A stretch of 64,000 bases of DNA from Arachis hypogaea (taxonomy: Eukaryota > Streptophyta > Magnoliopsida > Fabales > Fabaceae). The stretch covers positions 93,076,693 to 93,140,692 of the forward strand of contig NC_092045.1 of NCBI RefSeq assembly GCF_003086295.3, given 5' to 3'. The notes beneath the pieces were generated by a model that searched no databases, was not told where the DNA came from, and saw nothing but the letters and a program-made list of their open reading frames with translations. The translations under genes were made by a program, and so were the position numbers. Every line of letters starts with the position of its first letter. The first letter of the stretch is position 1. Positions 1 through 11,410 of the stretch are shown in pieces.

Positions 1-1081
1 TCTCAGATCCCTCAGCTCCTACAGCTGAAGTGGTGAACACCCGACCAGTCTGTTGTGCCTTCCCAGCACCTTGTTTCTGCCTCTCCAGACAATTGGCGGC
101 TTTATGCCCCGCTTTTCCACAATTGTAGCACAAATCCCATCCGGCCTTGCATGGTGCTCCCGGATGGTGACTCCCACACCTAGTGCAAGCTTGATCATTC
201 TGAGGCTGCTTCCCAAACTTCTTTCCTTGGGAGTTGTTGTTGTTGGGCCTCCTGAAAGAGCCTCCCCTCTTGAAAGACGGACCTCTAGGTGCAAAGTTCT
301 TCCCTCGGTTCTGTGGAAATGATCCTTTGTGACCTCCTTTCTCAGCGGTTGCCCTTTTCACACACTCTTCAGCAACCCTACACTTGTTCACCAATTCGGA
401 GAAAGTCCTAATCTCCATTGGTCCCACTGAACTGAAGATATCACTCCGGAGTCCTCCTTCATACTTAACACACTTCCATTCCTCATAGTCCACTGGGGTC
501 CCTTGGCACATGCGAGAGAACCTGAACAACTCCTCAAACTTGTCAGTATACTCTGATATGGACATAGTACCCTGTTTCAGCTGTAGCAATTCAAGTTCCT
601 TAGCCGTCCTAGCAGAAGTCGGAAAGTACTTCTTATAAAACTCCTCTTGGAAAACATTCCAAGTGATATAGTCATCACCTTGCTGCAGAAGACGTCGGAT
701 ACCTTGCCACCAATGCGACGCTTCACCGACAAGCATATAGGTAGCAAACTCAACACGCTGTCCTTCAGGCACCACTTGCGCTTGCAGCGCTCGCTCTATA
801 GCTTGAAACCATGTATCAGCCTCAGTCGGACTAGTAGTTCCCTTGAACTTAGGCGGATTAACCTTCAAAAAGTTTGCCAAGGTCATCGGGCCCTGAACTC
901 CACCTCCATCATTACCATGGTTGTTCATCTGTTGACCAAGAGCCTCAGCAGTGGCTTGCATAGCAGCAGCCATGTTCTCCAACGCAGCCATAAAGTTCAC
1001 CGGGTCATTAGGGTTATTCTCCGGTGCACGAGCACTCGTACGACCTCTCGCACTACCTCTACCGCGTCCACGAGGCGCCAT
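1..1081 (-). CDS. gag: Ty3/gypsy Gag protein, N-terminal 360 codons (runs off the left edge)
   Basis: Read on the minus strand from the ATG at 1081, the frame is open for all 360 codons to the window edge. The N-terminus is Arg/Gly-rich (about residues 1-20). It is followed by a Retrotrans_gag domain (about 55-220) with the usual core words NPPKFKG, TWFQAIE and SHWWQG, then a basic Gly/Asn-rich linker. Two zinc knuckles follow: a degenerate CTRCGSHHPGAPC and a canonical CYNCGKAGHKAANC (C-X2-C-X4-H-X4-C). Gag packages element RNA into virus-like particles in the cytoplasm. The start is supported by its place about 200 bases downstream of the primer-binding site and LTR. The intact frame contrasts with every other retroelement in the window, so this copy is probably young. 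Protease and pol would lie to the left, outside the window. The lineage looks chromovirus-like (Tekay/Del), but that is only an inference from the gag. Confidence 0.93.
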   Translation of the reverse strand, partial: MAPRGRGRGSARGRTSARAPENNPNDPVNFMAALENMAAAMQATAEALGQQMNNHGNDGGGVQGPMTLANFLKVNPPKFKGTTSPTEADTWFQAIERALQAQVVPEGQRVEFATYMLVGEASHWWQGIRRLLQQGDDYITWNVFQEEFYKKYFPTSARTAKELELLQLKQGTMSISEYTDKFEELFRFSRMCQGTPVDYEEWKCVKYEGGLRSDIFSSVGPMEIRTFSELVNKCRVAEECVKRATAEKGGHKGSFPQNRGKNFAPRGPSFKRGGSFRRPNNNNSQGKKFGKQPQNDQACTRCGSHHPGAPCKAGWDLCYNCGKAGHKAANCLERQKQGAGKAQQTGRVFTTSAVGAEGSE

Positions 1082-1283
1082 CTGGTTCCTATACATACCA
1101 GACAATCGATATTAAGTTGATCAGTCTCAATATCGGAAGTCTAGTACTTCAAAGTCCCAAATGCATGCTCATGAACGTTTATGCCAATTATATCAAGCAG
1201 ATATACTAACAGCACATAACACACACACAGAGAATGCACAGAAGCATAATCAGTCCATCCCTCAGGCTCTACAGGAAGGAACT

Positions 1284-1295
1284 GCTCTGATACCA
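1284..1295 (-). other. Primer-binding site, initiator tRNA-Met type
   Basis: On the minus strand the bases read TGGTATCAGAGC, the usual plant primer-binding site complementary to the 3' end of initiator tRNA-Met. It lies three bases inside the LTR border at 1299, as expected for the start of minus-strand DNA synthesis. Confidence 0.92.
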
Positions 1296-2595
1296 TAATG
1301 TAACACCCTACCATACAAAGTCTTATGCTTAAGTCATAATTCAGAGATGGCAAGGTATTACGACCTCTAAAACAAAAATTGGTACGTATAGTAATATGAA
1401 TAATTAATTATAACTAGGAGCCTTTGTAGAAAAAGGGGTAAACAAAAACCGCAACCTTAAAGCGCAACACTCCGATCGATAACATAACGAACAAGGATAA
1501 TCCAACGCGTGATTATATATATACAAAAGAGTGTCAAAAACAGGAATATCAAGACTCAAGATCCGGATGCGAAGATAACCGGTCCGAGCATAACAATATA
1601 TATACATATGATAAAAATAAGGAAAACCCTAAGGAAACCCAAAGGGACACAAATACATAAACCTATTCCCCAAAATCTCCCATAAGAGGAGTCATCACAG
1701 TTTGTATTATTTAATGGAGATAAAAGTGTCTAAGCAAAACATATAAACCAAAAACATAGTCCCCAAGAACAAGGAATCTTCGCAATCTAGAAGTCTCCAG
1801 CATGCATCAGTGGGAAACCTCACGTCCTGCATCTGAAAACCACAAAATCCGCATGGGTGAGAACCAGAGGTTCCCAGCAGGTAACAGCTTCCACATATAT
1901 AATACATAATAATGGAGGAAAGCCAAAGGCAATCCTAGGACTTCCTCCGAATAATATCAAAGCTTATAACAAGCTAAACCATATAAGGGCAACTGACTAA
2001 AGATTCTTCAGTCTAACTAATACTTCCCTTTCCAATTCCTTCAAACCTCCCAACCACCAGCAGGAGTATAATATAGCAAACACAGTTATATCAAACAAAG
2101 AATATACAAATAGGAGCAGTTAAGACATTTAGACAAATAGCAATTAATATGCAGTCAAATAGGCAATCTCAAATAATTCACATAGTATGCATATGATGAA
2201 TGCCTGTTCCTAGTGGCCGATGATATCATCTTGTCGGTTATATAGCCAACCCGACAAGTCCTGGTCGCTAACCGTTGGACTGTCCCTCTGTCGTGCATCC
2301 CCAAACTCGAGTTATACTCGTTATAAACTTGATCATAAACATGATCCATATACATCACCCTCACTGGTGAATATTTACGGGGGTTCGAGCTCATCCGGGC
2401 CTTTCACAGTGCCCGGCCACACTTACGACATAGGGTCAACAGAGTCTCAAGCCTCAACCTGGAGCACGTGGTGGCTAGCCACTGCTACTACCCAGGGAAA
2501 CTCGTATCTCTGATAGTGGAAGTGCAAATCACAATTATCAATAATTCAGCATCAACATGCGTGAATTCTCATCCATGGATCAACATCCATACTAG

Positions 2596-2690
2596 CCATT
2601 CCGGCTCACGGTTCAATCCAGAACCAGCCAATATTCATAGCATACACAGCTATTCCGGCTCACGGTTAAATCCATAACCAGCCATATTCA
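2596..2690. repeat. Two-copy direct repeat of about 54 bp inside the LTR
   Basis: The words ATTCCGGCTCACGGTT and ACCAGCCA.ATTCATA occur twice in tandem, starting near 2598 and 2651, with a few substitutions. This is a small duplication within the 3.5 kb LTR. Confidence 0.7.
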
Positions 2691-2942
2691 TAAATAATCA
2701 CGGCCCTTCGGCCAATGGCATAACAAGCACTTCCACCACCATCCTCCGCCTCTCACATATTCATCTTGATCCTCATTGATCATTCATATTTCCCTTGCTT
2801 CACTCGCAAGTTACCTCATTCACTAGCCCCTTTTAATAGCTAGGCATGCCATAATGAATAAAGACATAAATGGTGAGATCGGATGCTTAGAAGTATGAGA
2901 TTTGACTTTTAAAACTCAAAAATCAACTTTGGGATGAAAACA

Positions 2943-3251
2943 GGGCCGCGCGTACGCGCACTCCACGCCCACGCGTGGATGGCCTCAAAAACTCATCGAC
3001 GCGCAAGCGTCATGCACGCCAACGCGTGGATTCCAAACTTGCCCATCGACGCGCACGCGTCAACCTCGCGTACGCGCGGGTGTTCTCGTGCCCCAGGCAC
3101 AACACCGGCACAGTTCTGGCATAGCTCTCTGGAAAATGGCTGGGCATTGGGTGCAGCACAATCGGCGCGCCCGCGCACATCACGCGTACGCGTGGATGGC
3201 GCTTTTCGGAAGATCGGCGCGTACGCGCCAGGTGCGCCCACGCGCAAGGGG
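2943..3251. repeat. CpG-rich block of CGCGTACGCG-type palindromes in the LTR
   Basis: A GC-rich island of about 300 bp in otherwise AT-rich sequence. It contains many variants of ACGCGTACGCG, ACGCGTGG and GCGCGTACGCGC. Similar blocks occur at 6564-6832 and 47370-47500 in other LTRs. CpG sites here are mostly intact, unlike the copy at 6564-6832, where many have become CA or TG. Confidence 0.8.
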
Positions 3252-4840
3252 TGATTCTGCTAAAAATTTTCTAAGTTAAAAGCTGCAGAATTCACAGATT
3301 TTTACCCCAATCTTCCAACGGACATAACTTCCTCATTTTAAATCATTTCTCGCCCGTTCTTCGAACGGCATGGACATCCCGGATCCAATTTCATTTCTAA
3401 ACAGATTTGGTACAAAACGGGGATCCGTAGTCCAAGTTATGTCCCGTCAAAGTATGCCCAAAAACTATATTTTCATGCAAAACCACAATATGCCATTTTC
3501 AAAACAAACCATTTTCAACTCTTTCCAAAATCAATCAAAACATGTCAATTTCATCCCTTTTCTTTGAAATCAATTCAAAATGTATCAAATTCAACATCAA
3601 GCCTCCTCAACTCACACATTGACACATAACTCACAATTTACCAAAAATCACTATTTCACCATTATATACCACTTCACCCAAGTGGCTCAAACTCAAACAT
3701 ATTGACATGTCATATACTATTCCTCATGCCAATTCTCAACAACACCAATTCCAATAAATCATCAGGGTACACAAACAGCATCATACTCACCATCAACATG
3801 GTTCAACCCACAATTCAACCATAACCAATAATCAAGCATATATTACAACATGCATATTTCTCACACATCATACCACCAAGGCATCAATAATCATCATCAC
3901 ATATATGACCACATCATATATCTCAATCATTCAATAACATCAACCATTCAATGCCTACCTTAGGGCCTCTAGCCTAAGTATTTCCTACCACATTACATAT
4001 TAGATACGGGAAACCGAAACCATACCTTAGCCGAATTTCCCAAGCTCCACCGGAGCACTTCTAAACCACTTATCCACAAGCTCTCAAGGCCTCAACACTT
4101 CCAAGAACAGATTTTGCACCACCAAACCCTTTCCAAGCTTTTCAAAGTCACCAATCAAGCTCCAATATTCACATATACACAACCTAAGCCACAACCATCA
4201 TACCCATACACAACATCTCAAAACCCAAACATCATAAAATCACAAAATTACACTAGGGTTAAGAACCTTACCTCACCCAAGGTCCAAGGAGACAAGATTA
4301 ACCTTCTCCTTCAAGAGAGTTGGGTCCTATAACATCAAAGAACCCAAAATCTCAACATTTCACCCATAAAACTCGAAAATAGGGGCTGAGATTTCGAACA
4401 GCAAGGTGTGGCTTACCTCAAGATTGATTATATGGGTTTTGTAGAGCTCTCCGCGGTGAACGCGTGGCCGCAAACGGGGCGGCAATCGGAGCTCTAGATC
4501 AAAAGTTATGGTGGTTTGAAGATTAAGTGAGAGAGAGAAGTTGAGAGAATGTTCTTCCCTTCCTCTCCACCATTTCAGCTTGTGTGTGTAACAAATGAGG
4601 AGAGGGAGTGCTGAAAACTAGGGTTTTGGTTAAGTTATGTTGGGCCAAGGGCCCACTTTGGGTCCAATTGGCCCGGTTTGGCCCGTTCGGTCCAATCTTG
4701 GTCCGAATTCTATAAAATTGGTACCGAAATTCTCGTCTCAATCTCCTCTATCACATTTAGCCATAAAAATCACACTTTAGGCTTTCTAGAATAAATTCTC
4801 ATTTATGGGTTAATTAGCCGTTAATTAACCGGGTTTTACA

Positions 4841-5732
4841 ATGATGAGTGTCACGGATCATCACATCCATCAGGTTGAAGTACGAGTGATATCTTAGAAC
4901 AAGAATAAGTTGAATCGAATAGAAGAACAATAGTAGTTGCATTAATACTCGAGGTACAACAGAGCTCCACATCTTAATCTATGGTGTGTAGAAACTCCAC
5001 CGTTGAAAATACATAAGAACAAGGTCTAGGTATGGCCGAATGGTCAGCCTCCTTAAATGGCATATGAATTTGAAAATAGGGAAAAAGACTCGGTCCAAAG
5101 ACTTCGAATACAATAGTAAAAAGTTCTATTTATACTAAACTAGTTATTAGGATTTATAGAAATAAGTCTAAGTGCAGAAATCCACTTCCGGGGCCCACTT
5201 TGGTGTGTCCTTGGGCTGAGCTTGAGCTTTACACATGTAGAGGCTTCTCTTGGGGTTAAACGCCAAGTCGTAATGTGTTTTTGGCGTTTAACTCTGGTTT
5301 GTGACGTGTTTCTGGCGTTTTACTCCAGAATGCAGCATGGAACTGGCGTTGAATGCCAGTTTGCATCATCTAAACTCGAATAAAGTATGGACTATTATAT
5401 ATTGCTGGAAAGCCCTGAATGTCTACTTTCTAACGCAATTGAGAGCGCGCCATTTAAAGTTCTGTAGCTCCAGAAAATCTATTTCGAGTACAGGGAGGTT
5501 AGAATCCAACAACATCAGCAGTCCTTTTTCAGCTTGAATAAGATTTTTGCTCATGTCCCTCAATTTCAGGCAGAAAATACCTGAAATCACAAAAAAATAC
5601 AAAAACTCATAGTAAAGTCCAGAAATGTAAATTTTGCATAAAAACTAATAAAAACATCTCTAAAAGTAGCTAGATCTTACTAAAAACTACCTAAAAACAA
5701 TGTCAAAAAACGTATAAATTATCCGCTCATCA
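4841..5732 (-). repeat. Half of a second LTR family, split by the left-edge element
   Basis: The right end at 5726-5732 reads CTCATCA, an LTR border when read on the minus strand (TGATGAG...). The left end at 4841 joins directly to the 3' border of the 3.5 kb LTR and looks like the middle of this family rather than its start. The missing half has relatives at 35488-36197 and 48996-49600 in this window. The sequence contains several copies of the words GGCGTT and AACGCC (5250-5350), which can pair as hairpins. No coding capacity is seen. Confidence 0.75.
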
Positions 5733-6563
5733 CTAAGGTTGGTAGAGCTTCCAAAGAAAAGGCTCAATTGGTTTGGCTACAAGAGGTACGGTTTAAGTTT
5801 CATTTAAGTAACGTGTGGTGTGATGAGAATTCCTAGGCTAGATGTCCCTAGGATTAAGTTTGGATTGTGTAAATGGTTGATGGTAATATGCATAGTTGAT
5901 ATGTATGTAAACTAATGATTGGGTTGAGAATTGTGTAAATTGTATGCTTGGTGTGTTGAGAATTTGATGAATTGGATAATGAGTATTGGTTTGTGAAATA
6001 TGCAATTAAATTGTGAATTTGGGACGGATGCCATGAATTTTGGGCCGGAGGCCGGAAAGAGGTAAGTAAGGTAAGTTGACGTGTGTATTGTGTGATGACA
6101 TGAGTAATTGGATGGATTTTAGATATTGAATGTGTGAATAATTAGGTTGGTTATTGAATAATATGGTTTGAGGAACTAAAGAATGGAATTTGATGGTTTT
6201 GGGTGAAGTTGTGTAGATGAGGTAGGTTTGGTTTTGGTTGAGTGTAATTATGTGGATGTGATTGGGTTGTGGTTATTTGGATGAGTGGAAATGAATTTGG
6301 CTTGGAAATATTGGAAAAATTGGTGATTTCTATGTTTGGGCAAAAACTTATTTTTGACTAACTTTGGCGGTTCGTAACTCGGTTCACGAAGTTTGGAATT
6401 CTTCAAAAATGGATTTTTATGAAAGTTTATTCAATGATATTTCCAATGGTTTAAAAATGGTTGAAAAAGGTATTTTGTAAAAGAAGTTATGTGAGTTGAA
6501 GTTTGGGGTTTGAAACTGTGAATTCTGCAGCTTTTTAACTTAGTAAAATATTTAGTAGAACGC

Positions 6564-6832
6564 ACTCCCACGCGTCGTTTTCAAATATTCACCATTCACG
6601 CGTGCGCCTGGCCGATGCGTACGCATCGATGTGCTGCATCAGTTGCTCAGCCAAATTTCCGAGAGTTGTGCGAGAATTGCGCTGGTTTTGTACGTGGGGC
6701 ACAAACCGTACCAACGCGTACGCATGGTTGACGCGTGGGCATCACCTGGCTTTTCTTCCATCCACGCGGGCGCGTGGGTGATGCATACGTGTCGATATAC
6801 TTTTGGGCTTTCGGCGACGCACACGCGTGACC
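6564..6832. repeat. Decayed CpG palindrome block in the old LTR
   Basis: The position corresponds to 2943-3251 in the younger LTR. Words such as CGTACGCATC, ACGCGTACGCATGG and GCATACGTGTCG show the CGCGTACGCG pattern with many CG to TG or CA changes. This is what spontaneous deamination of methylated cytosine produces. Confidence 0.7.
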
Positions 6833-7316
6833 TTTTTTCACCCCAAGGTTGATATTTTGAGTTTTCAAAACCAAATTTCAGACTTCTAAGTCTTCTTTCT
6901 CACCCTTTTTGCCTTAAATACTTATAGTATGCCTAGCGATGAAAATAGGCTAGGAGATGTGGTAACTTATGGACAAAGTAAGGGGAGAATTATTGATGAT
7001 TCATGACTAACGATGACTGTATGGGTGTTGACGGTGATGATGGAAGTGCGGTGTATGCCATGAGCCAAAGAACTGTATTTGATAATGATTATTGGCTGGT
7101 TATTGGCTATGCCATGAGCTGGATGGCTATGATAAATATTGATTTATGGCTGAAAATGAAAATATGGCTTTGAATGATTGTTTTATCTTGAACTCTCTTT
7201 CTCGGAAGTGCGACCCTAGAGAAATGGAGGAAAGTGAGGATCCCCTTCCTTGTTCTTCCTTGTATTGTAAAATCACCCCCAGCGAGATGGTGAGAGGTTA
7301 GGATCTCCTCCTTGGT

Positions 7317-7790
7317 TCCTCCTGGGCATATGAGAACGTACTTCTTGGGTGTATGCAAGGGTTGTGGTTGCGCCCCACTTGCTCCAGGTTGGTTAGTATA
7401 GAGGCTCTCCGGGTGGACGCAAGGGTTGTGGTTTCGTCCCACTTGCTCCGGGACAGAGATTGTGATGCTTGGGTAGTAGCAAGGGTTGTGGTTCGTCCCA
7501 AGTTCCGGGTCAAAGATTGTGATGCCTGGATAGTAGCAAGGGTTGTGGTTTGTCTCACTTGCTCCAAGTCAGAGATTATGGGGCCTGGGTAGTAGCGGCA
7601 TTAGTGGTGATTCTACTCGCTCCAGCTTGAGCTTTTGAGACTCCTGGGGTAGATGTAGTGGTTAGCCCCCACTTGCTCCCAGTCGAGTATGATTTAAGAT
7701 TGAATCTATCTGAGTCTCGGATTTCCTTGGGTAGATGTAGTGGGTCGGCTCCACTAGCTCCAAGTTGATATCCGAGATTTTGCTAACCCT
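7317..7790 (+). repeat. Imperfect tandem repeat (unit about 55-75 bp) inside the old LTR
   Basis: At least six units carry the phrase GGGT(A)GNNGCAAGGGTTGTGG followed by a CCCACTTGCTCC-like word. They begin near 7340, 7410, 7470, 7530, 7590, 7650 and 7730. Later units have drifted (GTAGATGTAGTGG...). This expansion explains why the 5'-truncated LTR is still 3.4 kb long. The frames that cross it reflect the repeat and are not genes. Confidence 0.75.
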
Positions 7791-9159
7791 ATGTCGTAAG
7801 TGTGGCTAGACACTGTGAAAGTTTTGGATAAGCTCGCTCCCGTGGATAAACACCAGTATGGTATTGTATGATTATGATTATGATCATGTTTATCATTGAG
7901 AATAACTCGATTTGGAGATGCACGACAGAGGGACAGTCCAATGGTTAGCTATCAGGACTTGTCGAGTTGGCTTTATAACCAACAGATGAGACTCATCAGC
8001 CATATGGCAGGCATTCATCATTTGCATATGTTTGAATTTCTTGGGTGTGCCTATTTGTTTTGAATTGCTATATCATATATGCTATATTACCTGATTATGT
8101 GCTACTTGTTCTACTTGTACCTTAATTGTGCATTACTTGTCTGTATTGCTTGTGTTTGTACAACTAAGAGGTCCCTCATACTGGTGTCGGTGGATGCTGA
8201 TGGCTGTTCTTAATGAGATGAATTGATGATGCAATGGAATGATGATGATGATTATAAAAAGGAGATAATTTGAGCTCCCTGGGTAGACGCAGTGAAGTGA
8301 ATTCACTTGCTCCAGGCGGATATGATGTATTGATATAGAATTGCTGATACAGATCAACTGGTGATGGTTTTGTTTATGATTCTGATTATGATTCGTGCGA
8401 GGGTTAGAAAATTGGGAAGCATGAGACATATGAGTTAGATTTAATATCCCCTTATGGCAGTTGCCTATTTATGGTTTAGCGAGATCGTAAGGTGGATGTT
8501 TGGTGAAAAGAAGTGTAGGGTGCTTAGTGAGTTTTTATTGTAATGCATTGTATTTATTTTGCACTTTTACCATACTGGGAACCCATGGGTTAGGGGTTCT
8601 CATTTTGTATATATCTCTTGTTTTTCAGATACCGGTTCAAGTGCTCAGAAGTGAGCTGTGGTTCGTCTGATAGACAGCGAAGATCTTTATATTCTCTACT
8701 TTATATTTTGCTTAGAATCTCTCCAACTTTATTTTGAAAAGATTATATTATGTATTGAACTCTTTTGAATTTGCCTATAGAGGCTCTTATGTTTCTTTTG
8801 GGAGAGATTAGGAGATTCTGTTGTCAACTACTTTCATATTGTACCCTAGCCGGCCTAAACTTCGCGGGTCGCGACTAGTGGCTATTTACTTATGTTATAT
8901 ACTTATATTCTGTCTTTCTCTTAATCTCCTTTATGTCTTTATCTGTATATCGCTTTCAACTTCACGGTTTATCTTTTTGTTGTCGAAACGTGAGTGATAC
9001 GTCTTCGCGATTTTATTTTTACTCCTTTCAGGCTTCTCGATTAATACTCCTTTCAAATATGCTTATATTTATGTAATAAAAATCCACCTGAGAGTCGTAC
9101 CATCGTAATATCATTGACTTATGACTCGAGTATAAGGATTTGAATATTAGGGTGTTACA

Positions 9160-10258
9160 ACAATAACACCTTTGGAAAAACACCGTTATGTTATATGTGA
9201 CAGTGAGACATTGGCACTTGGCAGTATTTAGAATTAGTTACTTGGGTTGTTTTTTTTTTTCATCTTCCTTAAAATCTTTTTACATATTTGAACGGAGCAT
9301 ATATATTATTTCATGATGTTGAAGTACTGATTCCCAAAGTATACTGAGGAACTTGATGGCCAAGAACCCAAATTTGGATATTATAGCTTAAATATATAAC
9401 GTACTAAGCTCATTCTATATTTGAGAATGTATTCAACTAACAAATTGAAACCTGTTAAATTTCATGTCAAACAAACATCATCTAGGATGAGGTAATGGTG
9501 CTGGAGCTGTTGTGTGCATTGTTGACTTCTTTTGAACATGTATGGCATGGCTGTCAACTTTTTTGTTGCTGCAGCGTAGGAAATGGCAAGATGCATGGGA
9601 TGAAAGGGATATAAATTTTGAGAACCAAAAAATAACCCACGTGAGTATCACATATAATCTTTGTTATTGAACAAATTTAACCTCTGTATTATCTTTGCAA
9701 TATTTTTTACTAGAGAAAGAGAAAATAATGAGTAGTTTACTAGAGAAATAGCTGAATACCATATTACCACAACCACAACTAATTTTATTTTTGAATGTAG
9801 GTGCGATGTCTTATACTCTTATTAACCTCTACCACATGTACATTGGTTGTTAGTGGTTACACATTGTGTGTAGTTAATTTATCTCATTCATAAGTTGTAA
9901 GCATGAAATTAGTTAACAAGAACTTCTTATCATATTTCCTTAACTTACTTTGACATAGGAAGAGAGCTCACATTTTTTGGTGCTGTAATTTTAATTATTT
10001 TCAATAGAAATATTCTTTTTAAGTACACATGATTGAAAAAATAATAACCACTAAATCAGCAACAAATTTTTTTCTGTTAATTTTTGGTCTTATATCATTT
10101 TTGGTCATATAAATTTCAGTTTTTGTAGAATTAATTTTATATTGAATAAAGAGAATAAATGTAAAAAAATACATTAAACTAATAAGAGTTAACTTAATAT
10201 GAAAAATTTAGTATAATAAGAGTTAACTTAATAAGAGACAACTTTATATTGAATCAGG

Positions 10259-10302
<44 letters not shown>

Positions 10303-11060
10303 CTTGATTTTTTTTCCTTTTTCGTGGGTTTACTAATTTTTTTTTATAGTTCATTGCTGTGATTCAAAATATAAGAGCTTAAAATTAGACATTATTTGGT
10401 TTGATCTGATGAGAATATGAGATCATCATCATATTAATGGAGTAGAACCTGACCTTGCTGAAAGTGAAAGTATCATTTTCTGTTCTCTCTCTTTTTTTTT
10501 GACTTTATCATTTCAAAGGTTAGGGTGTGTACAATAAAGAAGAGAAGAAAAATTAAATTCTTTATGTATGGAGGGTTTTTTTTCTGTTGGGATAGTTTAA
10601 TTACAATCATGTAATTGGATTTTAAGTTCTTGCATTTTCATTGAGATAACTATGTAGAAAATACATTTTTTCTTTTATTTTTTTATTAAATTTGTGCTTC
10701 ATATTCATTACTTAACTGTACTGCATCATCAAAAATATTTTTGTTCTATTTTAACATGTTTATTTCTTTTGTTAACAGAAGAACATGATGTAAAAAAAAT
10801 ATGTTCTATACAAATATAAGATGTGATAGATCTTATAATGATTTTGGTTATCTAAATGTATTATTTTAATGTGTTCTTTATCTTTTGATAAGAGATTTTA
10901 TCCGATATTATATGTAATAGATAAATTACACCCTATTTTAATTAGTGTTGTAATGAATATCTAATTTTTAACGAAACTTTTATGATTTAGATTTAATGAA
11001 TTTCTCATTTTGGAATGTGATTATGCTTTAAAAATAAATAAATCTCATAAAATAAAACAG
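9160..11060. other. AT-rich stretch without recognisable genes
   Basis: No reading frame of note, no RNA gene and no clear element ends. It contains homopolymer runs and one TA microsatellite (10261-10302). Confidence 0.7.
10261..10302. repeat. (AT)n microsatellite
   Basis: About 21 uninterrupted AT repeats. Confidence 0.97.
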
Positions 11061-11191
11061 GTTATGATCACCATTTAAAAATAGAGTGACCATAGATAAG
11101 CTATAGTCACCGTAAAAACTGTGACTATAGATAAGCTATGGCCACGGTGAAAATCATGACCATAGATAAGGCTATGGTCACGATTTTAAAT
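11061..11191. repeat. Left part of a hairpin-forming tandem array (transposon subterminal type)
   Basis: Three units of about 35-45 bp in which GTGACCATAG (or a variant) alternates with its reverse complement CTATGGTCAC. The array resumes at 13925 after the foldback element. Such arrays are typical of subterminal regions of CACTA-type DNA transposons, but I see no matching CACTA termini here, so the class is uncertain. Confidence 0.65.
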
Positions 11192-11410
11192 AGGGGTGTG
11201 CATGGTTTAGTTATTCTATAAACTGAACTGAAACTGCACTAAACCATTTTAAATGGTTTAAAAACTGAACTAAACTGCTTTGTCACATATGAAACTGGTT
11301 CTAAACCAGTTTATAATACAGTGCATCAGTTTAAACCAGTTCATAAAAATAAAACTGGTTTTAATTAAAAAAAAAGTTTAAACTGGTTTATAGGCTAAAA
11401 CTAGTTTTCA

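Larger units (their letters stand above)
1..4840 (-). mobile_element. Partial Ty3/gypsy LTR retrotransposon (5' LTR, primer site, gag)
   Basis: On the minus strand the order is LTR (4840 to 1299), primer-binding site (1295 to 1284), leader, then gag from 1081 to the edge. This is the standard 5' end of an LTR retrotransposon. The rest of the element and its second LTR are outside the window, so LTR divergence cannot be used to date it. The uninterrupted gag and the well-preserved CpG-rich LTR suggest recent insertion. It interrupts a different LTR, which resumes at 4841. Confidence 0.9.
1299..4840 (-). repeat. Long (3.5 kb) 5' LTR of the left-edge Ty3/gypsy element
   Basis: The plus strand starts TGTAACACCC at 1299 and ends GGGTTTTACA at 4840. 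These are near-perfect inverted ends of the TG...CA type. The length, 3542 bp, is large for a plant LTR. Inside are a CpG-rich palindrome block (2943-3251), a local duplication (2596-2690) and no coding region; the short reading frames inside are chance. Diverged relatives in this window are 5733-9159 (opposite orientation) and 28029-29880 (same orientation). All three share the border TGTAACACCC and an internal stretch around GACAGAGGGACAG or its diverged form. Confidence 0.88.
5733..9159 (+). repeat. Old 5'-truncated copy of the 3.5 kb LTR family
   Basis: In plus orientation it ends GGTGTTACA at 9151-9159, the same border as the 1299-4840 LTR read in reverse. Matching internal landmarks include the AAGCTGCAGAATTC region (about 6520, against 3290) and the segment around 7920-8030 against 2200-2300. 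No primer-binding site follows the right border, so this is a solo or broken LTR. It is interrupted on the left by the LTR half ending at 5732. Decayed CpG sites and a tandem expansion (7317-7790) suggest it is much older than 1299-4840. Confidence 0.78.
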
